Shown here piece after piece: positions 42,595 through 51,040 of a stretch of DNA of 64,000 nucleotides. Source of the DNA: Hydrogenophaga intermedia (GTDB lineage Bacteria; Pseudomonadota; Gammaproteobacteria; Burkholderiales; Burkholderiaceae_C); assembly GCF_023715105.1 (NCBI RefSeq), contig NZ_JAMBNO010000011.1, forward strand, positions 62,001-126,000, written 5' to 3'. Position 1 is the first letter of the stretch. Every line of letters starts with the position of its first letter. The translations under genes were made by a program, and so were the position numbers. The notes beneath the pieces were generated by a model. The model did not search any database and was not told the DNA's origin. It saw only the letters and a program-made list of their open reading frames with translations.

Positions 42595-43197
42595 ATGTCC
42601 GCCGCACACGCACACCGCCAACTGCTGACGACAGCCACCCTGACGCTGGCACTGCTGCCCGCCGCGGCATCGGCCTGGGTGCTGGACATCGACAGCGGCC
42701 CGCGCCGCCTGTTTCTGCAAGTGGGCATGGACAGCGCCACGGTCAATACCGTGAGCCTGACGGTGCCCGTCAACAGCGTGGGCAACGGCACGGCACTTCG
42801 CTTGAACAGCAACAGCACCCAGGCCAGCAGTCCCTACGACGGCTACACCGTGTGCCAGCCGTCTCAGCACCAGGTGTATGTGGGCGCTTCATGGCGCACA
42901 CCCAACAACAATTTCGACAACGCGCAGTTGCGGCTCGAGGCACCGGCAGCACTCCTTGGCGGCCTCAACGGCGACACCATTCCCATTGGTGAACTCTCCT
43001 GGACGAGCACCGCGCTGGGCAATTCCAACGCCGACATCCCCAACGTAGCTTCCATCGGTGCGGGTCTGCAGACATTGCGCACGGTGACACGCAACACCTG
43101 GGTCGAGAACTGCCTCACGTTCTTCTATGCCAACACCGCCGTCCGCGGCGCCGGCACCTACACCGGCACCCTGCGGTTCTCGCTGGTGGTGCCATGA
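42595..43197 (+). CDS. Exported beta-rich subunit 2
   Basis: A 200-residue secreted protein with a signal peptide (1-27, ending AASA|WV). It shares with subunit 1 the N-terminal core LFLQVG (LQVG 41-44) followed by VNTVSL, and the C-terminal RGAGTYTGTLRFSLVVP, which lies at the same distance from the end (last 17 residues). Two Cys (YTVCQP and ENCLTF) can form a disulfide, unlike subunit 1. It may be a minor or tip subunit. Its stop overlaps the next start as ATGA. No named family recognised. Confidence 0.75.
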   Translation: MSAAHAHRQLLTTATLTLALLPAAASAWVLDIDSGPRRLFLQVGMDSATVNTVSLTVPVNSVGNGTALRLNSNSTQASSPYDGYTVCQPSQHQVYVGASWRTPNNNFDNAQLRLEAPAALLGGLNGDTIPIGELSWTSTALGNSNADIPNVASIGAGLQTLRTVTRNTWVENCLTFFYANTAVRGAGTYTGTLRFSLVVP

Positions 43198-43649
43198 CGC
43201 GCTTCGGCCTGTTCTCGTTGTTGCTGGCCTTGTGCATGCCGGCTGCGGCCGAGGTTGTGCTTCTTGACGACAGCGCGAGCCAGGTGGTGAGCAGTCAGCG
43301 CCAGATGCAATGGCGCTCGCCCCTGCCTGGCCGCGGTAGCGACCACGACGTGGTGATGACCGTGGTGGTGGACCTGCGCCTGAACACCGCCGCCTGGGTG
43401 GGACGCCCGGCGCGCATCCACATGCGCCTGGCGCGCGACAGTGGGCCCGATGTGCGCGCGGTGTGGCGCACGCAACGCGGGCGCATGCTCGACGGCGAGG
43501 TCGTCTCGGGCGATCGCAGCCTGATTTTTGCCGGCACCATCACGCAACCACTCATGGAAGAGCGCCTCACCATTGACCTGCGCACGGATGGTCGCTGGAT
43601 GACCGATCGGCGCCGCCTGCAATTCACCTACGAACTCGATGAGCAGTGA
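43194..43649 (+). CDS. Small exported protein of the surface cluster
   Basis: A 151-residue protein with a signal peptide (1-19, ending AAA|EV). The mature part is beta-rich and charged: VVMTVVVDLRLNTAAWVGRP, RIHMRLARDSGPDVRAVWRT, RLTIDLRTDGRWMTDRRRLQ. There is no Cys after the signal. It overlaps the genes on both sides (4 bp and 11 bp), so it is an obligate part of the operon. Its subunit motifs are weak; it could be an adaptor or a stalk subunit. No family recognised. Confidence 0.65.
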   Translation: MTRFGLFSLLLALCMPAAAEVVLLDDSASQVVSSQRQMQWRSPLPGRGSDHDVVMTVVVDLRLNTAAWVGRPARIHMRLARDSGPDVRAVWRTQRGRMLDGEVVSGDRSLIFAGTITQPLMEERLTIDLRTDGRWMTDRRRLQFTYELDEQ

Positions 43650-44454
43650 GTCCTGTCGTGCAGCGCGCTGGCTCGCCCGCGCGCTTGCCCTGTGCCTCGT
43701 GACCGCGCCCGCCTTGGCCATCGCCCAGGGCTTTGCTGCCTATGTGTCGCCCCCACGCGTGCTCATGCAGATGCAGCCCGGCCAGACCCAGCGCCAGGTG
43801 ATCGAGATCCAGCATGCCGGCAACCAGCCCGGGCGTTACCGCTTCTACACGGTGGACTGGAGCCTCAGCGCCAACGGCACCGTGGAGTTCTCGCAGGAAC
43901 TGGTGCCGCAAAGCTGCCGACCCTGGGTGGCCATCGAACGCCGTGAGCTCACCCTGGGCCCGGGCGATCGCTACCGCTACCGCTTCGAGGTGCAGGCCCC
44001 CGCCGATGCGCCGGTGCGCGAATGCCGCTTCGCCATCATGATGGAAGGCCTCGATCCCGCAGCCGTCTCCGGCGGGCTGAACATGCCGGTGTCGGGCCGC
44101 ATCGGCGTGATCGTCTATGCGAACGTTGGTGGTGCCAAGCCACAGCTTGCGCTGGTGGAACACCGCACCGAATCCGACGGCAGCAGGAAAGTGCCCGCGT
44201 TGATCGTTCGCAACCAGGGCCAGGCGCATGGCCGTCTGGAGGGCTTTCTTGACGGGCGCGATGCCGATGATCGACGCTACGAACTCGCCCCGCGGGACCT
44301 ACCCGTGCTGCCCGGCGAAGTCCGCAACATCGAACTCATCGTGCTCGATCAGGAGCGACCCGATGCTGTGAAACCGCGCTTCCCGTTGCGCGTGCAAGGA
44401 CGCCTTGAGTGGGGTGACCAGCGTCTGCCGATCGACCTGACCTTTGCGCCATGA
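43639..44454 (+). CDS. PapD-like periplasmic chaperone
   Basis: A 271-residue exported protein (signal peptide 1-30, ending AIAQ|GF). The N-terminal Ig-like domain carries features of fimbrial chaperones: YVSPPRVLMQMQPGQTQRQV, a RYRFYTVDWSL strand, and a conserved Cys pair (SCRPWV and RECRFA). The second domain covers the last 100 residues (DGSRKVPALIVRNQGQAHGR). In chaperone-usher systems the chaperone completes subunit folds by donor-strand complementation and takes them to the usher; the same role is inferred. It overlaps its neighbours by 11 and 4 bp. Confidence 0.7.
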   Translation: MSSESCRAARWLARALALCLVTAPALAIAQGFAAYVSPPRVLMQMQPGQTQRQVIEIQHAGNQPGRYRFYTVDWSLSANGTVEFSQELVPQSCRPWVAIERRELTLGPGDRYRYRFEVQAPADAPVRECRFAIMMEGLDPAAVSGGLNMPVSGRIGVIVYANVGGAKPQLALVEHRTESDGSRKVPALIVRNQGQAHGRLEGFLDGRDADDRRYELAPRDLPVLPGEVRNIELIVLDQERPDAVKPRFPLRVQGRLEWGDQRLPIDLTFAP

Positions 44455-46382
44455 ACCTGTGCGGCACCCGCTGGCCGCAGGCTTTGCTGGCATCAGTCAG
44501 TCTGCTGGTCGGTCCCGCGGCTGCCCAGGCGCCCGAGCCCGCCCCGTATGTGGACCGCGTGATCGAAGGCATCACCCAGGAAGAATCTGTACCACAGGCG
44601 GCCTACGACGACAGCGGCTGGCCCCGCTACCTGCGCTGGGACTTGCGCGCCGCGTCGCGCAACCTGCAGGGCGATGTGCAGACCCGCTGGGGCACCGCGC
44701 TCTACGGCCAGATCGAAACCCCCAACCACGGCAGCATGTCCCTCGACGCCAACGGTGACCTGCACGGCGGCGGTGGCACGTTCACCTTGCGTCAACGAGG
44801 CATGCCGATCGAAGGGGGCTGGCTGGCCAACCACGAGTTGGGGCTGATCACCGCGCCGTCTCCGGGGCTGTTCCGACGCCCCTCGCGCGTCTTCGTGCCC
44901 TCGCCCATCCTGCGCGGCTTGAGTGCCGACTGGGGCCAACCCCAGGGCGGTTGGGCGTTTCAGGCCACCGTGGGCGACCCGGGACAGCTCAGCATCTATC
45001 CCGACACGCGCTTCGAGCGCTTGCCCGGCACCCGCACGCGCCTGGGCGGTGAGTGGTCGGCCGCACCGGGGGGTGAACAGGGACTTGTGGTGGCCATGCA
45101 GCACGAGCGCGCGCGCGGCATCACCCCGGGTGCCATAAGCGGCAGCGTGAGTCGCCTCGACGCCGATGCCACGCTGCTCGGCCTGCGCCAGGCCGGCAAC
45201 GGATGGCACGCTCAAGGCCAGTGGATGCAAAGCCGAGCGCAGGGCACCACCCGCAACGGCTTTTGGGTGGACACCGAATGGGACGACCAGCCCGTGCGTT
45301 GGGGCGCTGGCGTGTACCGCCTGGACACCGACCTGCGCTGGACCGAACTGCCGATGGCAAGCGACCTCGAAGGTGGCTACCTGCGCGGGCTGTGGCGCCA
45401 GCGGCAATGGACGCTCGACGGGTCGCTTGATCTCTTGCGCTCCTTGCGCCCTGGCCGCAACTGGGGGCACTACGCCACGCTCAATGGCCGCTGGCGCCTC
45501 TCGCGCGACAGCAGCCTGGGCAGCGGCCTCGCCTGGCGCGAATTCAGTGGGCGGGCAGGCTCCGCATACGTCGATTGGCGATTCGTCAATGGCCAGGGGC
45601 AGGCCGGCCTGCGGCTGGAGCACAGCTTCGGCCTGGGACGTCCCGACAACACCGAACTCAGCTACGACCAGGACTGGCGCATGCCGCTCGGCTGGTCGCT
45701 GTCCACGTCCCTGGGGGCGGTGGTCGAAAGCGCCGACCCCTCGAACGGCCTGCCAGGCGACACGCTGCTCAAGGCCGCTGTGAGCCTGAACGGGCGCCTC
45801 GGCAATCGCGGCAACCTCTTCGGCAGCCTGGCCAGCGAACGCGGCAGCGACGGGCGCAACTCGCACAACCTGTCCTTCACCGCCCAATGGCGTCTGACCC
45901 AGCGCTGGAGCCTGGAGGGCACATTCACCCGTGTGCTGGGTCGCCCGCGCCTGGCCACGTCGCTCGACCCGCTGGTGGTCAACGCGCTGCTTGCCAGCAC
46001 CGCCGACCGCAGCTATCTGGTGCTGTTGCGCTATCAGTTCGAGGCCGGCAGTCGCGACGTGCCGCTGGGTGGCGGGGCGGGTGCGGGCAGCGGTCGCGTG
46101 GAGGGCATCGTGTTCTTCGACGCCAACCGCAACGGTGTGCAGGAAGCCAGCGAGCAGGGCGTGCCAGGCGTCACCATCTACCTGGACAACCGATACGCCG
46201 TGCGTACCGACAACCAGGGGCGCTTCGATTTTCCATCGGTAGCCACCGGTGCGCGCAGCGTGACCTTGCGCAACGAAACGCTGCCGTTGCCCTGGAACGT
46301 GGTCGATGACGGCCAGGCCCGCATCGATGTGCGCCTGCGCGAGACGATACGGGTGCAATTGCCAGTGCAACGGCCCGAGTGA
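44451..46382 (+). CDS. Predicted outer-membrane beta-barrel with C-terminal SdrD/Cna-B-like domain
   Basis: A 643-residue exported protein (signal peptide 1-25, ending AQA|PE). Residues about 60-540 alternate hydrophobic and polar residues with abundant Trp, Tyr and Gly (LRWDLRAASRNLQGDV, GWHAQGQWMQSRAQGTT, RRYLVLLRYQFEAG-type strands), as expected for an outer-membrane barrel. Residues about 546-643 carry a SdrD/Cna-B-like domain with FFDANRNGVQEASEQGVPGV, a Ca-binding-loop pattern, then DNQGRFDFPSV. Such a domain also ends the periplasmic side of some ushers. The protein is shorter than classical ushers (about 800 residues) and I see no usher plug or signature. It overlaps the chaperone gene by 4 bp. 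It probably exports or anchors the subunits. Confidence 0.7.
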   Translation: MNLCGTRWPQALLASVSLLVGPAAAQAPEPAPYVDRVIEGITQEESVPQAAYDDSGWPRYLRWDLRAASRNLQGDVQTRWGTALYGQIETPNHGSMSLDANGDLHGGGGTFTLRQRGMPIEGGWLANHELGLITAPSPGLFRRPSRVFVPSPILRGLSADWGQPQGGWAFQATVGDPGQLSIYPDTRFERLPGTRTRLGGEWSAAPGGEQGLVVAMQHERARGITPGAISGSVSRLDADATLLGLRQAGNGWHAQGQWMQSRAQGTTRNGFWVDTEWDDQPVRWGAGVYRLDTDLRWTELPMASDLEGGYLRGLWRQRQWTLDGSLDLLRSLRPGRNWGHYATLNGRWRLSRDSSLGSGLAWREFSGRAGSAYVDWRFVNGQGQAGLRLEHSFGLGRPDNTELSYDQDWRMPLGWSLSTSLGAVVESADPSNGLPGDTLLKAAVSLNGRLGNRGNLFGSLASERGSDGRNSHNLSFTAQWRLTQRWSLEGTFTRVLGRPRLATSLDPLVVNALLASTADRSYLVLLRYQFEAGSRDVPLGGGAGAGSGRVEGIVFFDANRNGVQEASEQGVPGVTIYLDNRYAVRTDNQGRFDFPSVATGARSVTLRNETLPLPWNVVDDGQARIDVRLRETIRVQLPVQRPE

Positions 46383-46457
46383 GCAGGCGCGGAATCAACC
46401 CGAACGGCATCATGGTTTTTGGCTTCAAGTCGGTCGGGCGAATGCCGATAAAGGGGC

Positions 46458-46919
46458 ATGAACCCGCTGGCTCACCGCCTGCTGCCGCTTGTCCTCGCCC
46501 TGTGCCTGCCGGTCATGGCGCTGGCGGAGTCACGCAACGCGAGCGGACCGCAACCCTCGGCCAACGCGTCGATCCGGCTGCGCGTGGAAATCCCCGCGCT
46601 GCTGCAGCTGCGTGACAACCGCCACCCGGCGGCGGTACCGCTCAGCGGCACTGCCGTGCAACAGCAACTGGACGTTCAGACCACCTTGCGCCACGGCTTC
46701 TGCGCGACGCTGCGCCTGACCATGAGCGGGGTGCGCGACTGGACCGTGCAATCCGTCGGCTCTCCAGCGCGGGTGCAGCGCACGTCCGACGGATATCGCG
46801 TGTGCGCCGAGCGGCAGGGTCGTCACCAGGTCGCGCTGGAACACCGTTTCGATTTCGGTCCGTCACAGGCCACGGGCAGCGTGGGCTGGCCGGTGCAGAT
46901 CGAACTCAGCGCGCTCTGA
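46458..46919 (+). CDS. Exported beta-rich subunit 3
   Basis: A 153-residue secreted protein (signal peptide 1-23, ending ALA|ES). The mature start IRLRVEIPALLQLRDN aligns with ITIPRFISLQVG of subunit 1 in the IP-x-x-x-x-L pattern. Two Cys (GFCATL and RVCAER) can form a disulfide. It ends in a beta strand, VGWPVQIELSAL. It lies 75 bp behind the barrel gene and may be a tip or minor subunit. It converges on mltA with 15 bp between. Confidence 0.65.
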   Translation: MNPLAHRLLPLVLALCLPVMALAESRNASGPQPSANASIRLRVEIPALLQLRDNRHPAAVPLSGTAVQQQLDVQTTLRHGFCATLRLTMSGVRDWTVQSVGSPARVQRTSDGYRVCAERQGRHQVALEHRFDFGPSQATGSVGWPVQIELSAL

Positions 46920-46934
46920 ACGCGCCACCCCAGT

Positions 46935-48101
46935 TCATTTCGGCCACAAGACCCACATCTGCAGCGGCTGCTTGAGCATGGCCGCCAGGCGGTAGGGCTC
47001 GTCGTTCCAGCCCCCCCAGCCGGTGAACAGGTCGGCGCGCACCGCGCCCACGATGGCACCCCCCGTGTCTTGCGCCAGCACCAGCCGCTGCGTGTTCAGC
47101 GCCGCGCCCTGCGTGGCCAGCCACACCGGGGTGCCGTAGGGAATGCTCAGCGGGTCGACCGCGATCGAGCGTCCTGGCGTGAGCGGCACACCTTGCGCGC
47201 CGCGCGGGCCGAAACGGGCATCGAATTCGCTCAGCGCCTCCTCGCGGAAAAACACGGTGCGCGGATTGGCCCACAGCATTTCGTTGAGGCGCTGCGGGTT
47301 CTGCCGGGCCCAGGCGCGGATGCCGTCCCACGAGCCTTCGCGGATCGCGCCCTGGTCAAGCAACCAGCGGCCCACGCTCTGGTACGGATGGCCGTTGTGG
47401 CCGGCAAACGCCAGCCGCACCGCGCTCACCCGCCCATCGGGTTCGGTGATGTTCACGCGCCCCGAGCCCTGGATCTGCAACACGAGCGCGTCGATCGGGT
47501 CGGCCAGCCAGGCGATGGCGCGTCCGCGCAAGGCCGCCTGCGCCTCGGGCAGGGAGTCGATCTGTTGACGCGAGTACCAGCGCTGGCCGCTGCTGGCCGC
47601 GGGCAGGCCCGCCGGCGGCGCGAACAGCGGCACGCGCTGGGTGGCCGTGGGCTGGCGCGAGGCCTCCAGGATCGGCTCGTAATAACCGGTGAGCAAACCC
47701 TCGGGCGCGCGGCCATCGGCCTCGGTCACGCGGTAGGGCTGCAGGCGCCGCTCCATCCAGGCCTGCTGCTCGGCGGCGCTGGCGATGGCCAGCGGGCGTG
47801 CCTCGGCGCACACGACCTCGAAGCCTGCGGCAGGCTTCTCGCAGCCGCGCAGCAGCGCGTTCCAGGCCTCGTGCAGCGCGTCCTGGCCCCACCCGGGCAG
47901 ATCGCGCCAATCCACCGCCACCCAACGGCTGCGCGCGCGCTGCTGCACCGCCGGGGCAGGGGCGCCGTCGTGCACCCCCGGTGCGGGCTGGGGCGGGGAT
48001 GGGGGCATCACCACCGGGGCGCCGGCACAGGCCAGCAGGCTGCCTACAATCGCCGCGGCCACGAGCCACCGCACGCTGCGGCCCACCGACTGTTGTCCCA
48101 T
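46935..48101 (-). CDS. mltA: Membrane-bound lytic murein transglycosylase A
   Basis: A 388-residue lipoprotein: the signal peptide ends in the lipobox SLLACAG, followed by a Pro/Ala linker to about residue 60. The MltA domain has EGLLTGYYEPILEASRQP and ALVLQIQGSGRVNITEPDG, and the 3D domain has VLAQDTGGAIVGAVRADLF with the catalytic Asp. It cleaves peptidoglycan between MurNAc and GlcNAc to 1,6-anhydro products. ATG 48101 is fixed by the signal peptide; its start codon overlaps the divergent small ORF's start codon as CATG. Confidence 0.93.
   Translation of the reverse strand: MGQQSVGRSVRWLVAAAIVGSLLACAGAPVVMPPSPPQPAPGVHDGAPAPAVQQRARSRWVAVDWRDLPGWGQDALHEAWNALLRGCEKPAAGFEVVCAEARPLAIASAAEQQAWMERRLQPYRVTEADGRAPEGLLTGYYEPILEASRQPTATQRVPLFAPPAGLPAASSGQRWYSRQQIDSLPEAQAALRGRAIAWLADPIDALVLQIQGSGRVNITEPDGRVSAVRLAFAGHNGHPYQSVGRWLLDQGAIREGSWDGIRAWARQNPQRLNEMLWANPRTVFFREEALSEFDARFGPRGAQGVPLTPGRSIAVDPLSIPYGTPVWLATQGAALNTQRLVLAQDTGGAIVGAVRADLFTGWGGWNDEPYRLAAMLKQPLQMWVLWPK
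48045..48050 (+). promoter_or_regulatory. -10 box inside mltA 5' end
   Basis: TACAAT on the plus strand, inside the mltA signal-peptide coding region, 49 bp before ATG 48100. It supports transcription of the 54-codon membrane ORF in the divergent direction. No convincing -35 is seen. Confidence 0.35.
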
Positions 48102-48264
48102 GACCCTGTTGCTGCTCGAAGCGCTTGGCGCGCTGTTGCTCCTGATCTTCATCGTGTGGTGGACCATGTTCTCCGGACGCAAGAAAGGGGAACTGCCGGA
48201 CGAGGTGGAGCGCGAAAAGCGCGAAAAAGCCGGCAGCGGCGACGACGAGCCACCGGCGCGCTGA
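48100..48264 (+). CDS. Putative 54-residue single-pass membrane protein
   Basis: It encodes a membrane helix LLEALGALLLLIFIVWWTMF followed by a charged tail, GRKKGELPDEVEREKREKAG. This architecture is typical of small membrane proteins. Its ATG overlaps the mltA ATG on the opposite strand (CATG), and TACAAT lies 49 bp upstream. No good Shine-Dalgarno is visible. Function unknown. A chance ORF cannot be excluded, but the tidy topology and the clean gap to the next gene support it. Confidence 0.5.
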   Translation: MTLLLLEALGALLLLIFIVWWTMFSGRKKGELPDEVEREKREKAGSGDDEPPAR

Positions 48265-48340
48265 GCCCACGCGGCGATCGGCGCAGGGCACTGCGAGCAG
48301 CGAACGCTGGAGCCGTGAGCCTCGGCAAGCACCCGCTGCC

Positions 48341-48982
48341 TCATGCGCCGCGCAGCAAGTTGGCCAGCTCGACCGCGGACTTCACACCCATCTTGTCGAA
48401 CACGCGCGAGCGGTGCACTTCCACCGTGCGCACACTGATCTGCAACTGATCGGCGACGAGCTTGTTGGGCAGGCCGGCCACCACCAGGTTCATCACGTCG
48501 CGCTCGCGCTCGGTGAGGCTGTCCAGGCGCTGCTGCAGGCCGCGCGCAGTGGCGCGCTGCGCAAGCTCGGCGGCCGAGCGACGCAAGGCGTGTTCGACGC
48601 GATCGACCAGGGCGTTGTCGGAGAACGGCTTCTCGCAGAAGTCGAACGCGCCGCGCTTGACCGCGTCGACCGCGGTGGCCACATCGGCGTGGCCCGAGAG
48701 AAAGATGATCGGCATCGCCGCCTGCCAGGGCAGTTCGCGCAGCTGCTCGAACAGCGCCAGCCCGCTCATGCCGGACATGCGCACGTCCAGCAGCACGCAG
48801 CAGGGCGCGTCCGGTTCGCGCCGCGCCACCGCAGCTTCGGCCAGAAAGGCCTCGGCGCTGTCGTAGCCGTCGCTCACCAACCGGCGGGTACGCAGCAACC
48901 AGCCCAGGGCCTCGCGCACGCCCGCGTCGTCGTCGACGAGGTAGATCTTGGCGTCGGGGAACTCGGTCACTGGCGCGCTCAT
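48341..48982 (-). CDS. FixJ-type response regulator (receiver + LuxR HTH)
   Basis: A 213-residue two-component regulator. The receiver has YLVDDDAGVREALGWLL, phospho-acceptor Asp66 in LLDVRMSG, and the Lys in FCEKPF. The LuxR-type helix-turn-helix near the C-terminus has LTERERDVMNLVVAGLPNKL and VRTVEVHRSRVFDKMGV. It follows the sensor kinase by 24 bp and is its evident partner. NarL/FixJ regulators of this size bind DNA as dimers when phosphorylated. The target genes are not visible. Confidence 0.93.
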   Translation of the reverse strand: MSAPVTEFPDAKIYLVDDDAGVREALGWLLRTRRLVSDGYDSAEAFLAEAAVARREPDAPCCVLLDVRMSGMSGLALFEQLRELPWQAAMPIIFLSGHADVATAVDAVKRGAFDFCEKPFSDNALVDRVEHALRRSAAELAQRATARGLQQRLDSLTERERDVMNLVVAGLPNKLVADQLQISVRTVEVHRSRVFDKMGVKSAVELANLLRGA

Positions 48983-49006
48983 GGAGGCAATGATAGGCAG
49001 ACCGGA

Positions 49007-51040
49007 TCAGGCCGAGGCCGCGGTGGCAGCCGCTTGCGCGGCCCCGCCCTGTCCGGGCGCGACCGGCAGCGTGAAGGAAAAGCGCATGCCGCGCGGTGGT
49101 GACGGCTCGCCGGTGAGCACGCCGCCGTGCTGTTCGACCACCGTGCGACACAGGCTCAGGCCCAGGCCCATGCCCTCGGCCTTGGTGGTGAAGAAAGGCG
49201 TGAACAGGCGCTCGGCTGCCTCGGCCGACAGGCCCTGGCCGTGATCGATGACGTCAAAGCGCACCCAGCGCGGCGGCGCCCCGTCGCGCTCGGGCACCGG
49301 CGCGATGGCGATGCGCAGCAGGCGCAGGCCACTGGCGGTGGACGGATCGCCCATCGGCATGGCCTGCATGCCGTTGCGCGCTAGGTTGAGCAACACCTGC
49401 TCGACCATGGTTCGGTCGCAGTGCACGGCGGGCGTGCCGGGGGCGATGTCGATTGCCACCCGGATGCTCTGCTTCTTGGCCTGCAAGGTCAGCAGCGTGT
49501 TGATGCCGTCGATCAGGCGTTGCGGCGCGACCGCCTCACGCACCTGATCGCGCCGGCGCACGAAGTCGGCCACGCTGCGGATCACGCGGCCCGCGCGCTC
49601 GGCCTGCTCGGCAATGCGCCGGATCGCGCCGGCGATGTCGGGGTCGGCAGCGGTGCGGGCGTCGTGCTGCAGCAGGTTGAGCGTGCCGCTGGCGTAGCTC
49701 GCAATCGCCGCCAGCGGCTGGTTGAGTTCGTGGCTGATGAGCGAGGCCATCTCGCCCACGGTGGCCAGGCGCGCGGTGGCCTGCAGCTTGTCCTGCGAGG
49801 CGCGGTTGAGCTCTTCCACCCGGCGCTGCTCGGTGAGGTCGATGATGGCGCTCATGTAGCCGGTTTGCACCCCGCGCGCATCGATCAGCGGGGCCTCGAT
49901 GATGAGCACCGGAAAGCGTGTGCCGTCGCTGCGCTGGAACACCGATTCGTAGCCCTCGCGCGGCAGCGTCTGGCCGGCCAGGCGCACAGCCTGGCGCTGC
50001 TGGTATTCGTCGACCAGTTCGGGCGGCCACCAGGGCGCGGGCAGGCCGGTGCCGATGAGCTGTTCGGCAGACAGGCCCACCATCTGGCAGAAGGCGGGGT
50101 TCACATAGGTGATGCGCCCCGTCATGTCGCGCGCACGCAGGCCGGTGACGAGCGAATCCTCCATCGCCTTGCGAAACGCCAGCGCCTCGGCCGCGCGCTC
50201 CTCGGCGTGCTGGCGCCGGCGCATGTCGCGCGCGAGCAGGTACAGCACCGCCAGCAATGCCAGCGACAGTGCGCCCACCACCGCGGTGAGCACGTTGGGG
50301 AACAGGCCCAGCGCGCGGCGCGTGCTCTCCAGCTGGAGCAGCAAGGTGTGGCCCGGCAAGTCGATCAGCGTCTGTGCACGCAGGGTGCGGCGCGTGCTGG
50401 CGAGCAGGCTGTGTACCGCCAGCCGCGTGCCGTCCACATCGGCAAAGCTCAGGCCGCGTCCGCGCACCTGGGCCAGATCGGCCAGCTCGGCGAGCAACCC
50501 GCGCAGACTGTAGGTGGCGACGAGAAATCCCCGTGCCACGCCGGCCTCGCTGAGCGGCAGGCACAGCTCCATGAGCTCCATGCCGCGCCCATCGCGCAGC
50601 GGCCAGAAGTAGCTCGACGAGTAGGCCGGGCCGGAGAGGCGGCGCGCCGCATCGCAGGCCTGGCGCACCTCGGGCAGGGCCTGCTCGCGCCCGAGCACGC
50701 CGAACACATCACCGGTGTAGGGCGACTGGCGCTGGGCCAACGGGCGCAGCGCGGTGTCGCGCCACTCCAGCCGCACGATCTCGCGCTGCGCCGCCAGCGT
50801 CTCGGCCGCGGGCACCTCCCAGCTCTGTGGAGTGGGCGAGAAGGCGTGCAACGACTGCAGGGTCTGCACGTTGCGCAGCAGGTTGCTGCGGATGTCGCTG
50901 GCCACGTCGAGCGTGTCCTGCTCGAGCGCGGCCTGATCGCGCCCGACTTCGTACTCCGCCGCCAGGAAGACCAGCACCGTGAGCAGCGCCGCCACCAGCA
51001 GCAGCAGCGCCCCCCACAGTGGCCACCTGGGCGATTTCAC
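49007..51040 (-). CDS. Sensor histidine kinase with periplasmic sensor and PAS domain
   Basis: A 677-residue kinase. Two membrane segments (about 8-30 and 265-290) flank a periplasmic sensor of about 230 residues. A PAS domain follows (YVNPAFCQMVGLSAEQLIGT, TRFPVLIIEAPLIDA) with a coiled coil, then the H box ISHELNQPLAAIASYASGTL, with His437, and the HATPase core (LNLARNGMQAMP, VIDHGQGLS, GMGLGLSL). The FixL/DctB-like HELNQPL type fits the FixJ-type regulator downstream. GTG 51040 is chosen: it overlaps the nitrilase stop as GTGA, showing translational coupling. The ligand is unknown. Confidence 0.9.
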   Translation of the reverse strand: MKSPRWPLWGALLLLVAALLTVLVFLAAEYEVGRDQAALEQDTLDVASDIRSNLLRNVQTLQSLHAFSPTPQSWEVPAAETLAAQREIVRLEWRDTALRPLAQRQSPYTGDVFGVLGREQALPEVRQACDAARRLSGPAYSSSYFWPLRDGRGMELMELCLPLSEAGVARGFLVATYSLRGLLAELADLAQVRGRGLSFADVDGTRLAVHSLLASTRRTLRAQTLIDLPGHTLLLQLESTRRALGLFPNVLTAVVGALSLALLAVLYLLARDMRRRQHAEERAAEALAFRKAMEDSLVTGLRARDMTGRITYVNPAFCQMVGLSAEQLIGTGLPAPWWPPELVDEYQQRQAVRLAGQTLPREGYESVFQRSDGTRFPVLIIEAPLIDARGVQTGYMSAIIDLTEQRRVEELNRASQDKLQATARLATVGEMASLISHELNQPLAAIASYASGTLNLLQHDARTAADPDIAGAIRRIAEQAERAGRVIRSVADFVRRRDQVREAVAPQRLIDGINTLLTLQAKKQSIRVAIDIAPGTPAVHCDRTMVEQVLLNLARNGMQAMPMGDPSTASGLRLLRIAIAPVPERDGAPPRWVRFDVIDHGQGLSAEAAERLFTPFFTTKAEGMGLGLSLCRTVVEQHGGVLTGEPSPPRGMRFSFTLPVAPGQGGAAQAAATAASA

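Noticed and set aside
46391-46457. Small ORF between the barrel gene and subunit 3
   Set aside because: It overlaps the start of subunit 3 in another frame, has no ribosome-binding site and shows low-complexity sequence afterwards.
48102-49151. Long upstream extension of the mltA frame across the region of the response regulator
   Set aside because: The lipoprotein signal peptide starting at 48101 defines the true start; the upstream part is antisense or shifted-frame sequence of low complexity.
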